This document shows positions 1 to 12,699 of a stretch of DNA of 64,000 bases, piece after piece. Below the pieces are notes generated by a model. It saw only the letters and a program-made list of their open reading frames with translations, did no database searches and was not told the DNA's origin. Position 1 is the stretch's first letter; each line of letters opens with the position of its first letter. The translations under genes were made by a program, and so were the position numbers. The DNA comes from Chinchilla lanigera (lineage: Eukaryota; Chordata; Mammalia; Rodentia; Chinchillidae), in the NCBI RefSeq assembly GCF_000276665.1, contig NW_004955472.1:3483653-3547652 (forward strand). Reading direction: 5' to 3'.

Positions 1-2645
1 GGGGGCTTACTGTATAGGGTCCGAGGTTTAGGTAGCATTTTATTTTTTATACGTTTATTCAAGTGTTCTCCACCACTTATTGTAGGATTTCCTTTCTCCT
101 ATTCAGTTGCTTCAGTGCCTTTATTAAACAGCAGTGATGACTTTGTGTGTATTTCCATCGTGCCCTGTTAATTTATGTGCCTATCCTTATCTTAATAGCA
201 CACTGACATCATTACTGCAAGTTTTTCATAAATCTTGAAGTCCAGAACATAATTTTATTCTCATTTGCAAGATTCTAGAAAATGGCTACAGTTTTACATA
301 TGGCTGACTTCCTTCTGACACTTGCATTATATATTTTTAAAAGTCTAAATTACTTGTTTTAGAAAATTTGGCTTATACAGATAAATACATAGAAAAATTG
401 CTAATATTCAGTTATGTTAGATATGTCTTGGAATCAAATGTAAAAACATTATAAATAGGGGCAAGTATCTACCTAAAATTGGCAAGTGAATAATATTGTC
501 ACTCGTATTTTAGCTGCGGTGTTTAACACTATCCTGGGATATACAAATTTTGCCCAACAACAGCTATCATTGCCTGGCTAGTCCAGAAAAAGCTTAGATA
601 CATCCAGTCGCATTATAAATATGTCCACTTTGTGTGTAGTTCTGAAAACAAGAAAACATTAGTGACATTCTGATTATATTTGCCTCAGTTTAAACCCTTA
701 AATTCTACCTGACTGAGAGAAACAGGAGTAACTGAGTTGTATAGGTAATGATTTAATATTTATAAAATAAATATCATCTCTGTGCATGTTGAATTTAGGG
801 AAAGTTGGAGGAACAGTCTCTAGGTTGTCGTCAGGAAGATGCCTGTGTGAAACAGAGGGAAATCATCCCCGTACCTAAAAAATTTACATTTCTATGTTTC
901 TAGGAAAGGCCTTGGTTAACCACCCTTTTCTCCAGCAGACAGTTACTTACTGAATTTGCTGTCGGTATTCTCTTCACGTTTTCCCTTCTGTTTAGCATAC
1001 TGACCCCGCACTCCGTCCGCTGGGGGTAATGAGCCATTCAGCGGTCAGCACTTCACCGCCCCCGTGCTGGAGACCTGCCCTTGACTCCTGATTCCTGTCT
1101 TTGCGATTCTAGGTTTCAGCAGATTCTTGTTCACTCCCTGTGGATATATTTTCCTTCCAAAGGCTACACCACGACCTCATAGGTCCTTTCCAGTTTCTGG
1201 CACTTGAAAGATGTTTGTTTTTCACTTTTATTTGAATAGTTCTTTGGCTATTAGTATAGAAAATTTGGTTTGTATAGGTTGAAAACTTGGACAACATCCA
1301 CCAGTTCAAAGCCTGTTACCCATGCTTTGTATTGTACCAGGAAGAATTATGATAAGGAATTAAAAACTACCCATGATAATTCCCAAACTAGTATGCATGT
1401 TCATATTTAGATCAAAGAGCAGAAATTACTGGACTTTAAATTGGTTTTTCCATGGTTAAACCCACTCATCTTTAAAGCAAGCAATGATTTTTAAAAGAAT
1501 CATGCTGTTGAATACGTTTTTTATTTAATATCCTAATAAAACTTGTTATGTTTACAAAAATCACTGTGCCTTCCATAATGACTGCCAGAAATTAAGTAGT
1601 AGCCTGTTACTAGTTGGATTTTCTGAGGCCCTGGGGATTCAGTGTAGCAATTAGAGTCCTACCTCTTCATTTCTCTTGTATGTGGAAGCCAAGTCAAATT
1701 CTAAGAAATAGTATTCATTTACTTATGGACAAAGGGAGCTCACTGCTGGCCTTCAGAAAAACTACCATAACTGTTAATAACTATAAATATTCAGGAAAAA
1801 CTGCCTTTTTTTTTTTTCAGAAAAGTTCACTTACTCTCTGAAAATGAGCTTATTTTCTGTTTGCTTAATTTCTACCGTGATTATGGGATGTCCCAATAAT
1901 TTGGCATTTAACTAAAAGCTGTCGTATATTTTACTTTAGCTTTAGTGTTATATGAGTAGGTTAGTAGAATAGCTGTCTCCCCAGCTAAGTCCATGGCTGA
2001 TCCATCTTTCATGCCTTACATGTTGCTTAGCCTAATGCAGGAAAGTAGGAGATATTTATATTTTTGCAATAATGAATAAAGAAGAGTGGTTCTATGGAAT
2101 ACCCTGGGCATGGCATCAGTATTTGCATTTCATGGCATAAGCTACGGCAGGTAATGTGGTATTTGGGAGGACACGCGGCAAGGCAGCATTTTGGGACAGC
2201 TCTTCTTGTGTTGAGGAAGGATGAGAGAGAACAGCTCACAGAACTCCAGGCTGCTGGATAGAAGGTTTCACCGGTCCCAGGTCACAGTTTGACAAAAATT
2301 CTCGTTACTTGGTGGTTTTTTTTTTTTTTTTCCCCTGCGTATTCCCTACCACGTTCTGATAAACTCACGCCTGTACCCTGTGGAATCTTCCAAAAAGCAT
2401 GAATAAACATAATGCCTCAACAGAGCGCCACTTCTTTTCCTAAGCCTTTTCTAATGCCCTGAGCTGGTAGTTTTCATTATTCTCTGAAACCCTATCGCTT
2501 TATCTCTAAAGACACCGGAAATGCTTCCCACTTTGGGCACCTGCGCTGCAGGGAGTTAAATTACTCGTATTTCTCAGTTCATGGCGTACTCTCATCATGA
2601 AATCACGCAAGCCTCGTCACGTGTGTTGTATTTTATATTAATTAA
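1..2645. other. Unique AT-rich DNA, no gene seen
   Basis: I see no recognisable repeat, splice-bounded exon or long open frame here. The longest open frames are about 60-75 codons and none resembles a known protein. There are short T-runs near 1806-1820 and 2318-2333; the second may be the tail of an unrecognisable old SINE. Most likely intronic or intergenic. Confidence 0.6.
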
Positions 2646-2649
2646 TTAA

Positions 2650-2725
2650 TGTGATAGTGCCGATCAAATTCAGGGCCTCACACATTCTAAGTAAATGCCA
2701 TCCCACCAAGCCACACCCTAGCCTG
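2650..2725 (-). repeat. Old ID-type SINE (tRNA-derived), minus strand
   Basis: The plus strand reads like the complement of an ID element: a 'gatcaaattcagggcc' block (B-box side), then 'cacattctaagtaaatgcc', then 'accaagccacaccc' (A-box side). Many substitutions relative to the young ID copies in this window indicate an old insertion. No target-site duplication is clear. Confidence 0.65.
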
Positions 2726-2729
2726 TGTC

Positions 2730-4270
2730 GTTTACTTTATTTTAGCTTCCCCGTGGTTCTGAGTTTGTTTCTAAATCTTGTTTGAATAATTTAGCCAATA
2801 GCTGATTATCTAGGAACAAGTACACAGTTTGAGTTTAGAATTTTGTTATCAAGAAGGGTAATGAAGAGTATCAAGGAAACCCATTCCGTTTGTTTATAAA
2901 GTCTACAAAAGTCCTGCGGATTTAGCAGTGGAGCTTGTAGGGCCAGCTGCTTCTGGATGAATCTGGCTGTGCCCTTCCTGCGTGCTTCGACTTCGGTTAG
3001 GATTGACCTGCGGCTTCTCTGTATCGGCTCCTCCTAGGACATCCAGGAGACCTAGACGCCCTTAGGAATAGGGCTTCTAGTCAAGAAGTTAGAACAGTTT
3101 TGGTTGAGAAATAATAGGCCACAAGTCCTCTAATCACTGTTACTCTTTTCGCATTGATTCACATCCTGTCTCTAAGGAGAACAGCTTAAATGAGGAGCTT
3201 TCAAAATGTGGGGACTTGATTGAGGTAGATAAAGTTCAGTCGTTCAGAAAAACAGTAAACCTTTTCTTTTGAAATGTAGGTACACTAAACTGATTAGATT
3301 TTCCAGAAAATAAAACATTTTCTCCTCATCTTTGTATACTGCATACCTGCCAAAATTTGGAGGGTCAGGAGTGTAATACCAAGTATTACTTTTAGTTTCC
3401 TCATTTGAAAAGTGAAATAAAGCCAACCAAGTAAGAATAGTAGAACAAGCATGTTTTATCAAATTATAGTTTCTATAACACATTCCATTATTATGAAACC
3501 TTATTCGGTGTTGATTGTTTTAGCTACTGAATACCAAGTGGAAAAGCATTTCATAATTAAATTAATGAAACCTACACCAAGGTGACCTTTCAATAATTTA
3601 TTTTATGGCTGAACTGTGAGGCAGATGTAAAATGCTGGATGATCTTTGATATATGTTCTAAATAAATTAAATGGAATTAAAGTAATGCACATGCAGTTGC
3701 AAAGGGTATGGAGATAAGGAATATTTTTATGGAGTAGCCCTTAATTAGAGAATGAAATAGGCTATTAACCAAGCAGCACATTACTTCCATTATCTTGCTG
3801 AGGACAATGAAGAGAATCAGAGGAAAGACTTTTGTTAGAGGCTTTATTAAAATCTATCAGGCCTTAGTTTTGACCCGTGGTTCAAATTCAGTGTGTAAGC
3901 AGGAAAGGGAACGCTCAATTTTTGCTCTTAGCTCCGGTCTTCAAAGATATTTCTAACACTGATATCTCATCTTCTCTCAGGCCCATTAAATTGTAGCAAA
4001 AGTGGTGATTGTTATTAATGGTTCATTTTTCTTTTTTGTCTACATATTTACTTCTTGTCTGATTTGTATGTGTGTGAGAGGATATGCCCATTCACTGCTA
4101 TATTACTAAATATTAGTACTAAATAAAATATGCATTAGGTTTATATAATATAGAAATATATTTATTACATCATTCTCTTTCTAGAGAACCAAGTTAATGT
4201 GCGTGCTACTGGTTTTACACTTGATAAATGTTCCGGCTGAGATTTTCTAACCCTTACGTTAAATAGAAGC
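2730..4270. other. Unique DNA, no gene seen
   Basis: No repeat or exon recognised. Composition is AT-rich with sparse CpG. Short open frames (up to 79 codons, minus strand 3244-3483) have no recognisable domain. Confidence 0.55.
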
Positions 4271-4276
4271 CAATTT

Positions 4277-4420
4277 CAAGCTGGCCATGGTGATGTACTC
4301 TTATAATCCCGGCATTCTGGGATTGCTAAGGGAAGAGACTTGCAAAGTCAAGCCCAGCCAGTCTGGACAATTCGGTGAGAGCCTGTGACAAACAAAACAA
4401 ACAAAACAAAACAAACAAAG
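4277..4420 (+). repeat. B1/7SL-type SINE, plus strand
   Basis: Begins with 'gctggccatggtgatgtact' and continues through an 'ataatcccggcattctggga' block. It ends in 'gagcctgtgac' and a (CAAA)n-type A-rich tail at about 4388-4420. These are the head, middle and tail of a B1-like monomer. It is considerably diverged. Confidence 0.75.
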
Positions 4421-4961
4421 ACAGCCATTTCATTTTCTCCATTTTGAAAACGTATTCAATGGGAACATAAGTGTCAAAATTGTAACAGTGGATGGTTGAG
4501 TTGTTCACTTGAAACATAAAATCAATCCTCATTTTGTTTATGTTGGGAAAAGATTCAGACAAAACTTCTTTGCATTTAATTCTCTGTATTCTTTTTCAAG
4601 TATTCTCATCTTATCTTAGAGACTAAGACCACTCTTCCTGAAAACATTCTTAATCCCGATTTATGAGTCACCTGGGAAATAAAAAATGTGATGGCCTCAG
4701 GGTACTCTGCGTGTCTTCTACATCCCACGCTCTCTGAGTTTCCTACACAGATTAGTCCTCGTATCCCAGTCTTCCCTCAAAAGCCATTTTTTCGGTAAGG
4801 GTTCCCATAGGCAAGGGGTGGTGAATCTAAGGCTCAGGGGCCCTAGCAGCTGTTTGTTGTCACCGAAAGCTCTGAAGGGTTCGACACCGCTGCCGTAGCC
4901 CCTCCACTTCCTCCAGTGCAGGCTCATCGACTTTGTTTCTGTGAAAGGGTCCTTCTGTATT

Positions 4962-5048
4962 ATTTGCTGCTTTTGCAGCATGCAGAACAGTGCCTGGACT
5001 GGACTATAATAAGCACTCTATTATATTTATTAAGTAAATGAATGATAG
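4962..5048 (+). repeat. LINE L2 3' end fragment
   Basis: The 'gaacagtgcctgg' core followed by 'taagtaaatgaatga' matches the typical 3' end of L2 (CTGGCACATAG...AAATATTTGTTGAATGAATG pattern). Old and partial; the 5' boundary is not clear. Confidence 0.5.
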
Positions 5049-5264
5049 CGCAGACATGGGGAGTTGTAACGAGAGCAGCAGCCTCTAAATAAGGCATGTG
5101 GTTTCATGGGATCTGCTGGAGTCCTTGTTAAAAATAGAAAAATTTCCATCTTCTTTCAGCTATGCAGTAGAAAATTAATTTGCTTAACATATGGCTCACC
5201 ATTGTTATTTAAATTAGTTTTTTGTTATTACAAGTTGAACATATTTCTTAGTCATGCATATTTC

Positions 5265-6100
5265 TAAATTTAGTTACTTTTTCCAAATCTTTTGTCAGTT
5301 TATCTATTGGAGTATTAGCCTTATTCTTATCAATTGGCATAGGTATTATCAATATTAAGGCAATAAGCTTTTTGCACTACAGATATTTTTCTCACCCTTT
5401 TTGTCTGCTTGTATTTATGATATACTGAAAATGTTAATATTCATATTAACCTTTTTTGTAATTTCTTCCACTATTCTTAAATTTAGAAATTACTTTATTT
5501 CTGGCTATAAAGTCTTCAACTATTCTTAGGGTTTATTTTCTCACAAATTACTAGTTAATGAACATCTAAACATTTTCCCCTCCTTTAGGCATAACCATTA
5601 TTAGCACTTATCAAATAATACTATTTTCTGAGTATTTAGCATGATGTTTTATCTTCTCCACGCTATATAAAACTTACAGTAATTGATCATATGAAAATAG
5701 AGATATGGGTATCTTCTGGTACGAGAGATGGAGTTGTTTTATTCTGTTCTGTTGATCCATTGTCTTTTTCTTGTTTTTAAGACTAAACTATTACAATTAT
5801 GGTTTTAAAGCCATACCTCACAAGTTCAATTGTTTTCATTTTATCAAAATTATTTGAACCAATCTAAAATGTTTATTTTTCTTGAGACATTTTAAAATAA
5901 TTTTTGTTAATGTAGAAAGAATCTGTTTGGATATTTACTGTGCTTTGGTTTAGAAATTTTTAAATTATTTTAATACAAATTAGCATCTTTGTGATATTTA
6001 ATATTCACATCCACAAAAAAGGTCAGTCTTACCCATATGTGTCCATTTAATACTTCAGAGTATATTTTATAGATTCCCTCATCTAAGATGTGCAGATTTC
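5265..6100 (-). mobile_element. Ancient L1 (L1M-type) fragment, minus strand
   Basis: Read on the plus strand, landmarks of inverted L1 ORF2/3' sequence appear in order. They are the 'cttattcttatcaattg' block, the 'attctgttctgttgatcca' block near 5740, the 'acaattatggttttaaagcc' block near 5795, and the 'catctttgtgatatttaata' block near 5985. No open frame survives. The order fits the complement of the C-terminal ORF2 region of an old mammalian-wide L1. Ends are approximate. Confidence 0.7.
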
Positions 6101-8000
6101 ACTTTAATATTGGACACACACAACTAAAAGTACATTTAGTTTGGAGTCTTACAGAAAAACAATGTATTACCCCATAGCATATATATTTTTAAAGTTATTC
6201 TAGGTTTATAACTGCTGCCTGATAATTTTTCTTCATTTTTTCCTCTTCCCTCATGCAGATATTCACAATGGTTAGAGACAGTTTATTTTCCTAACTTCCT
6301 GAGCTCTGTTTTGTCAACAGTGACAAATAGATATCATTCTCGAATCAATGAAGGATAATCGCATTTTAGTATGGGAAAGTCATAGAAGCTGATTTGCCCC
6401 CTGTTATTATTCAAATACAGTAAGGTATATGTCACAGATTTTTAATACAATATAAAATATGATAACAAATCATCTAATATTTGCCTTTACCTATCAAGCA
6501 AATTATTATTTTCTGTCACCTCACCAAGAAATACATTGCATTTTATTATCTTCATTGCTTTTTATTGTAGATATAAAAATGGAATTTTTAAAGAGTATTT
6601 ATGAGTTGGTAATTATAGTAAAATCAGAAAGGGTTCAAGTTTTACAATTTAATTAAAGGTTATGAAAATGAAACTACTGAGACTCAATATTGTTCATAAT
6701 CATATATTATGCACATAAGATTTGATGAAAATAATTGCTATCATTAACAAGGGTCTGAAGTAGTTTTGTCTGAATTGGTAAAAGTGTGACTAAATTTTTT
6801 TATGGTCTACATAGATATAATTCTATGATAGAGCCATTAAGTATTTTCCCTCAGGAACTTTAACACACATTTTACATTTTCAATCCACTTTATAAATAAT
6901 ATGACCACTCAATTTTATAAATGTTCTCAAAAATATTTTTAGTATATATGGAAAATCTCAAAATCTAAGATTTCTGGATAAATTATGGATGGAGAAACAC
7001 CAGACCTAGATTACCGTAGATTCTAATGAATTCTCCTGAGAAATGAGAGTGTGGTTGACAAGAGATATTAACCAGCATCTCAGAATGAGTTAGCTATAAA
7101 ATGGAATCGTACCAAGTAGGGAAGCCCATGTGTAAAACTCTTCATATCTGAAGAAGCTTGTCAAACAAGAGCATATCAAATCACCATCCTGTTTAGTTTC
7201 CAGGAATCTCAGCACTGTTAAATATCAGATGGGAATATTTTCTTTGAAAATCACTAATTCAGATGTTAGACATGAGAAATATGTCCTATTTTAGGTAAAC
7301 AAAAATGTTCTTTTTCAGTAATAATAATCATAGTCTACTATTTTAACTAAGTAGAGGATAAAATTATATGTCAGTATGTTACTGTAGGTGTTGTCCTTGG
7401 AGGATTAACATACCTACTCTGATGTGTAGGTTGATGGATGAATTCATTGATAGTAGTAGTATCTGTTGAACCCAAAGTAGCGATTGTTTGTTATCAACTG
7501 TGGTTTCATAATCGTAATATATTTCATGGGTATCCTCCTCTAAAAGGTTCAAACCACGTTGTCTTAGTTTAATCATTCATTCTTATAATATTTGATAAAG
7601 TCAGATAGCAATTGAACACAAAATATATACTAACAATTCTCTAAGAATGGCACTAAGGTCTACAGCAGACACATAGTGAAACAATAGACCCTGCCAACTT
7701 TCATTCCCCTTTGTATTTTGGTAAAAGGCTAGTATGCTGATGGAACTGGCACTTGTTTTGTAGGAGAGAAACTGGTGGATTCCATGAACTTGTTCATTCA
7801 TCCCATTGAACAGGTATTGATTTCACTAAGTGACCACTATTCTCCAATTTGTGTGGAAACCTTGACTCTGCCCTAAGAAATAGCTAAATATAAGAAGTGC
7901 TACTAGCAATGGAGCTAGTTAACCAGGTACTTAACTATCCTGGAACTATGGATTCCAAATGGCTTAATAGTACTCATCCTCTAGGTGAGCTGCCTTTAGG
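6100..8000. other. Unique AT-rich DNA, no gene seen
   Basis: No repeat class could be assigned. Open frames of 65-66 codons (6459-6656 plus; 7379-7576 and 7601-7801 minus) carry no recognisable motif and are expected by chance. Confidence 0.55.
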
Positions 8001-8317
8001 TGCTATGACAGTTAAGAGGGCTTGTCAACTAGATTGGCTGGAGAGCTGCCTAAGTGGGTAGTAAAACATGCTTCTAGATGTCTGGGCAGGTATTGGAGGT
8101 ATGATTTTCATACATCCTTGGCCCCTTCCTTCCTGGTGCTGTGGCTTCCTCATTGTCAGCAGCTGAGCAGTTTTCTTTGCCAGGCCCATCTCACCCGCCA
8201 TTTCTGCTGTGAAATCACACGTCCATGGACTGAATGCTCTGAAACCATGAGCCCACATACATATCCTCTCTTACAGTTGCAGGTATTGGATATTTTGTCC
8301 AGAAAACTGACCAACAT
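8001..8317 (+). mobile_element. MT/MaLR-type solo LTR, plus strand
   Basis: Starts with TG ('tgctatgaca') and ends in CA ('actgaccaaca'). It carries the MaLR hallmarks 'ccatggactgaatgctctga' followed by 'aaccatgagccc' near 8222-8255, and the terminal block 'ggtattggatattttgtcc'. No internal retroviral sequence follows, so it is a solo LTR or fragment. The 111-codon plus frame and 77-codon minus frame here lie inside the LTR and are not genes. Confidence 0.65.
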
Positions 8318-9640
8318 AGGTATCCCTAGGTTTCATGTAATAATTTCTGTCTCTTGAAGGCTAAATAAAACAAACAAAATTTTCTTTCACAATTATTCCT
8401 CAGACTGTTTCTTGCTGATTTTAGGCTGATTTAGGGCTGGTATAGTGCCCATGAACTTACCTTTTTTAGAATTGCAAGCCTACACTTAGATAGGCTTAGA
8501 AAGAATTGTAAATTGTGATGACTTCTAGGAATTATCATTACAGAATAAACCAGGAGTTGGATTCTTAAGGAAATTGATATTTCATCTTATTGTAACATAA
8601 TTCCACACTCTGAGCCTCAGGGACTAGTGTTCTTTGTAATACAAGGCCAAGACAGCTTTTCTCAAGCTGAGGACATCCTGTGCAGATTGTCTGTCTCTTA
8701 GTCCCTTAATTTCTCTGTAACATTATAAAAAAAACATGTCCATTGAGTGGCTCAGGAGTCCTAGCATGTTAATTCCTGTCATGGGAAACAGTCATGGAGA
8801 TAGGAGTGTAAATAAATATGTATACAGATAAACAAGATCTCCTGTTGTGTTTACCTCTTTGCCACATCTTTGTGTCCTTGGTATAAACAAAGTGTCATCC
8901 TGTGTACTGTGGGAAGGCAAATCTCTATACTTTGTTCTCAAACACCAAGGAACTGTGAGCTCATGGGAGAGGGAGAGACACAAGAGTTACTCCCAGCTTC
9001 CAGCTTGGCAAACAGGATGATACCCACTAATTCTGACACTTACTGAGAAGTGACTGGTAGAAATGAGCCTCAGAGGACATAAAAGGAGAGAGCTGCAGGA
9101 AGCAGTCATGAGCAGCCTACAGAATGGACAGCCATAAGCGTTTCCTACGTCCACGGAAAGGTAGTTATGAATACTGGGGACTCGGATGATATGTGTGCGG
9201 TGACTTGTGTGTTCTCACGAGGACTTGGAACTTTTCTTTAGGACTCAGAAAGCACTTATCTAACAAGAAGGACTGTTCTAAATACTAATATAGCAGAAGT
9301 TGGGAAACTATCAGGGTCCAAGAAGCTATCACCTGGTGTTGACCAGAAAAGGCAAAAATCAAATTCAAAATAAGTAAGCCAACTTCTTCCCCTAAGAACT
9401 GAGAAATGAGAAAATAATTTTAGATAGGAGGAAATTTGGAAGTAGTATAGGGAATTAATTTGGTTCCTTCAACCTTCTTAATGAAATAGCTAGAAAGGAA
9501 ATCAGGTAATAGGTAAGTTTGAAGATTTCTAGGAGTTGTTAGGCAAAAATAATAACAAACTAATCCAAAATATGACCTGATTTGGACTGTGTTTAAACAG
9601 AGTACTATTTCAAGTAATGGAACCCTGGATCAAAAAATCT
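8318..9640. other. Unique DNA, no gene seen
   Basis: No recognisable repeat. Some GC-richer stretches occur at 8860-9230 but without CpG enrichment. No splice-bounded open frame was convincing until the candidate exon at 9652. Confidence 0.5.
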
Positions 9641-9651
9641 TCTCTCCACAG

Positions 9652-9726
9652 GTGGACAGTGGTAAGGACCAGGAGGACATTGCAGTGCTGGGAAATCGCC
9701 AGGACATTAAAGAAAGTGGCCCCATA
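9652..9726 (+). CDS. Candidate 75-bp in-frame cassette exon
   Basis: A pyrimidine-rich acceptor ('tcttctctccacag') directly precedes 9652, and a consensus donor 'gtaagt' begins at 9727. The 75 bases between are exactly 25 codons, open in phase 0, and begin VDSGKDQEDIAVLGNRQDIK. The peptide is hydrophilic, mixed in composition and not repeat-like. A symmetric phase 0-0 length is typical of a skippable exon. I do not recognise the protein. Nothing upstream or downstream in the window is a confirmed partner exon, so the host gene would span a large intron. A second GT (gtaagg at 9662) inside the exon is a possible competing donor. Seen: splice signals and frame. Inferred: that it is coding. It could be a chance arrangement in 64 kb. 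Confidence 0.35.
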
Positions 9727-10179
9727 GTAAGTACAAAGCACAAGGCATAGATTTCAGAAATAAACATTTTGAAGAAGAAATTTCATTTGTCCTTGGGTGG
9801 TAACAGTAGAAACTTATTCAGTAGTGAATGATGTCAGGAAGACATCTCTTTCAAAGTAGCCACGGCCTTGTTATCTCTGATTTTTCATTTTCTCTGGTGC
9901 ACCCCTTCTGTATTTTTTTATCCTGGTTATTCCAGAGTCATCTTGGACTACTTACATCAGAGTGTTCTGTTCCTTTGCTATTACTATTTATTTGAGAGAA
10001 GCAGTTAAAACCTAGATAAAATGAATGAACAGTTGGTGATTTGCATACCTCATGAGGAGGGAAGGCTGGAATCCTGAGAAGGCACTGCCATATAACAGTG
10101 TGCTCCTGCCCGTCTGAATGAGAAAAGACTAACCCGTCCTGTGCACCTACTATGACCAGCGAGTACACTTATCACTGTA

Positions 10180-10330
10180 CCTGTGGTATTGCTTTCACTT
10201 CTTAAAACAATTTCACAAGGCAGGTGTGAATATTCTTATTTCATAAATAATAAAATTAGAAATTAGAAATATCACAATGCTTGCCCAAGCACACCTAAGT
10301 AGAGGGCATTAACACTGAGGTTCAGAAAAT
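10180..10330 (-). repeat. MIR SINE fragment, minus strand
   Basis: The 'ttatttcataaataataaaa' region followed by 'cttgcccaagcacac' matches the complement of MIR (cattttacagatgagg ... cttgcccaaggtcacac). Diverged but in the right order. Confidence 0.55.
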
Positions 10331-10334
10331 GTTA

Positions 10335-12380
10335 ATGAATTGAAAAGATCATGTTATTCCTACTGTACCCCACATTGATTATCTGTGTGACATATGAATG
10401 TTTTCTTAAATCTGGCATTCAAGTTAATGACAAATACTGGAGCTTCTATTAGTAAATGATTTTAATATGCTATATTCTTTTCGTTATTAGGGCCCAGTAA
10501 CTATAAAACTTTGAAAGTGTTTCCAAGGAGATAGCAAAATAATGATTATTGTTATTACAAGTCTTGTGCAGTAGGGGTTCACTAACATTCTATCTCAACT
10601 TTAGTAACACTGTTTTCCTCAAGGAGAAAAAATTTGAGCAAAATAATGTTCAAATTGACTCATACATTGCTTGGAATGACATAAAATCTATAGTGATTAT
10701 AAAAACATAAAATGTCAAAATGAACCTTTAACATGTCAAGTTATGTGTAAACAGGTTACCTCCCTTTGAGAAGCCAATGATGTTGACCTTGTCTTAGAGA
10801 AACTTGACAAATTGCCAGCTTATAGCAAAACCATTTGACTTCTCACAAAAGCTTCCTTTCTAGCCTCTCCTATAGTGAATCATCTTCCTTTATTTCCAAT
10901 ACCACATTTGCAGGCAGGAATTATCTTCAAAATTAATCATGACATGCCATTTCTATCTAGGGTGCTGACATCAATGTTATATAAGAAGTGGTTAGTCATC
11001 AGTGATTTGGTCTATTAATCTCTATAAATGCTTTTCCTATTCTTTAATATATTCATGGTGGAAAACTCTGCCACAACATGAAACGTGCAACTTCCTAGCT
11101 GAAAACCCTAGGTGTCTGTGGATGCTTTGGTATTTCAGCACATGAGAACAAAGTATGCAGTCATTGAAGGTGTAGTGTATCCCAGGCAATCTAGATAGTC
11201 TATCAAAAAATAAAATATGCTTGAAACAAAGAGCTAAAGTTGCATAGGGGCAACACTCATCGACTTCTAATGAGAAAGCAGTACTCTGTGGTACAGAGAT
11301 TAATACTAAGGTCTTTATCCTCCTACTACATGAAGCTGCATATGATGGATTTGGGAGTTGTGTTAAGAATGAAGTCACTCAGCACACACCTCACAAGTCT
11401 AATTTCAAGTTGTTTTTTACATTTTCTTCTAGAACATCTTGATTTTTAGCCAAGAAGGATGGCATCGAAGTACTTCGATGCTTAGCTGTCCATTGACTCA
11501 TAATGTTCTCTAGGTTTATTGTTGATTCAGTCATTCATTTAGTGATCTCCATTACAGCCAAGGAAGTGGGGTCGGCACTGTACAGACAGAGATTAACAAA
11601 ATAACTCCTTTGCTTTTAACACAATCTAGATAAAGTGACAGCAAAATAGATAGATTAAATAAAAATTATAAGACATTTGAATAAAGGACTGAGGGAGTAT
11701 AGTCAAGGAAATTTCCATTGTGCATGTTATCAATGTGCAGAGAGATCCATTCTTTAGTCCCTTTTTATGTAATTAAATTATTTTTATAATAACCATAAAA
11801 TTAAAAATGTGTTTTACATGAACAAATTAAAGTTATTAACCAAACATACTATACCTGTTGTTTCCACTGTTTTGTACATGAAATCTACAAGAGAACTTAC
11901 AGAGAACAGAACTGAAGGTACCCAAATTCTCTTTTTCTGTCTTTATAATCACTAGATTATCACTGTTTATTTCATGTCTGCTGCTTAAATCCAGAAATAC
12001 ATAGTTTCTCAGAAGCTGCAGAAATGAGCCACGGCCAAGGTTGCTTGGGATCACAGGATTTTGAAAGCTTATGAATTCTTCAATGAATGTGTACAAATGA
12101 GACTTTGTACTGCAAGAACCTATGTACAACTTTGTGTTCTCTGATTTGACTTCCATACAAAATTCACAAATTATCGAGTAGTAAAATATGTGCCACTTCA
12201 ATTATTAGCCTTATTAATATCAAATGTAACTATGAAAATTTTTAGGCCTTAGATCAAAGGAACTTTTTAATCATTGAAATTATTGCCTATTTATCTTTTT
12301 AATCCTGTGAACTCTTGTTAGTTATTTGGGGGATATGTTATTGATTGCATACAAACTTATATCTTCCTGTAGGACGGGCC
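10335..12380. other. Unique DNA, no gene seen
   Basis: No repeat recognised. Overlapping open frames occur on both strands (11037-11378 minus, 11240-11449 plus, 11836-12201 minus). They have no family resemblance and are treated as chance. A 20-bp perfect palindrome sits at 11462-11481. Confidence 0.5.
11462..11481. repeat. 20-bp perfect palindrome
   Basis: GCATCGAAGTACTTCGATGC is identical to its own reverse complement and holds two CpG sites in a CpG-poor neighbourhood. No function is known. It could be a dyad binding site or chance. Confidence 0.6.
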
Positions 12381-12384
12381 CCTT

Positions 12385-12690
12385 TATCAACAAGAAGTGT
12401 ACCTCTTTTGTTTCTGGTAAAGAAATATAGTGACACCAATAAGCTTCTTGTTTGCATCATATATCTTTCTACTGTTAACTTTCACCTTCTTGTGTCTTTA
12501 TTTACAATGAATCTCTTGTAGACGGTAAATAGCTGAGTCCTGCTTATTGTCCTGGTCTTTTACTTTGACACTTTCGGATAATCTCTGTGTTTTCCTTGGA
12601 GGACTTCATTAATGTTTAATGCAATTAATGTTTTGGTGGGTTGTATCCATTATTATGTTTCCTCTATTTTTTCTTTCTTTTTTGTCAACC
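12385..12690 (-). mobile_element. Ancient L1 ORF2 fragment, minus strand
   Basis: The plus strand shows inverted L1 ORF2 landmarks in order: 'gtttgcatcatatatctttc', 'cttgtgtcttta', 'aatctcttgtagacgg', and 'taatgtttaatgcaattaat'. All frames are broken. This is an isolated piece of the mid-ORF2 region. Confidence 0.7.
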
Positions 12691-12699
12691 TATATAGCA

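Noticed and set aside
8022..8357. 111-codon plus frame and 77-codon minus frame
   Set aside because: They lie inside an MT/MaLR-type LTR; solo LTRs of this class do not encode proteins.
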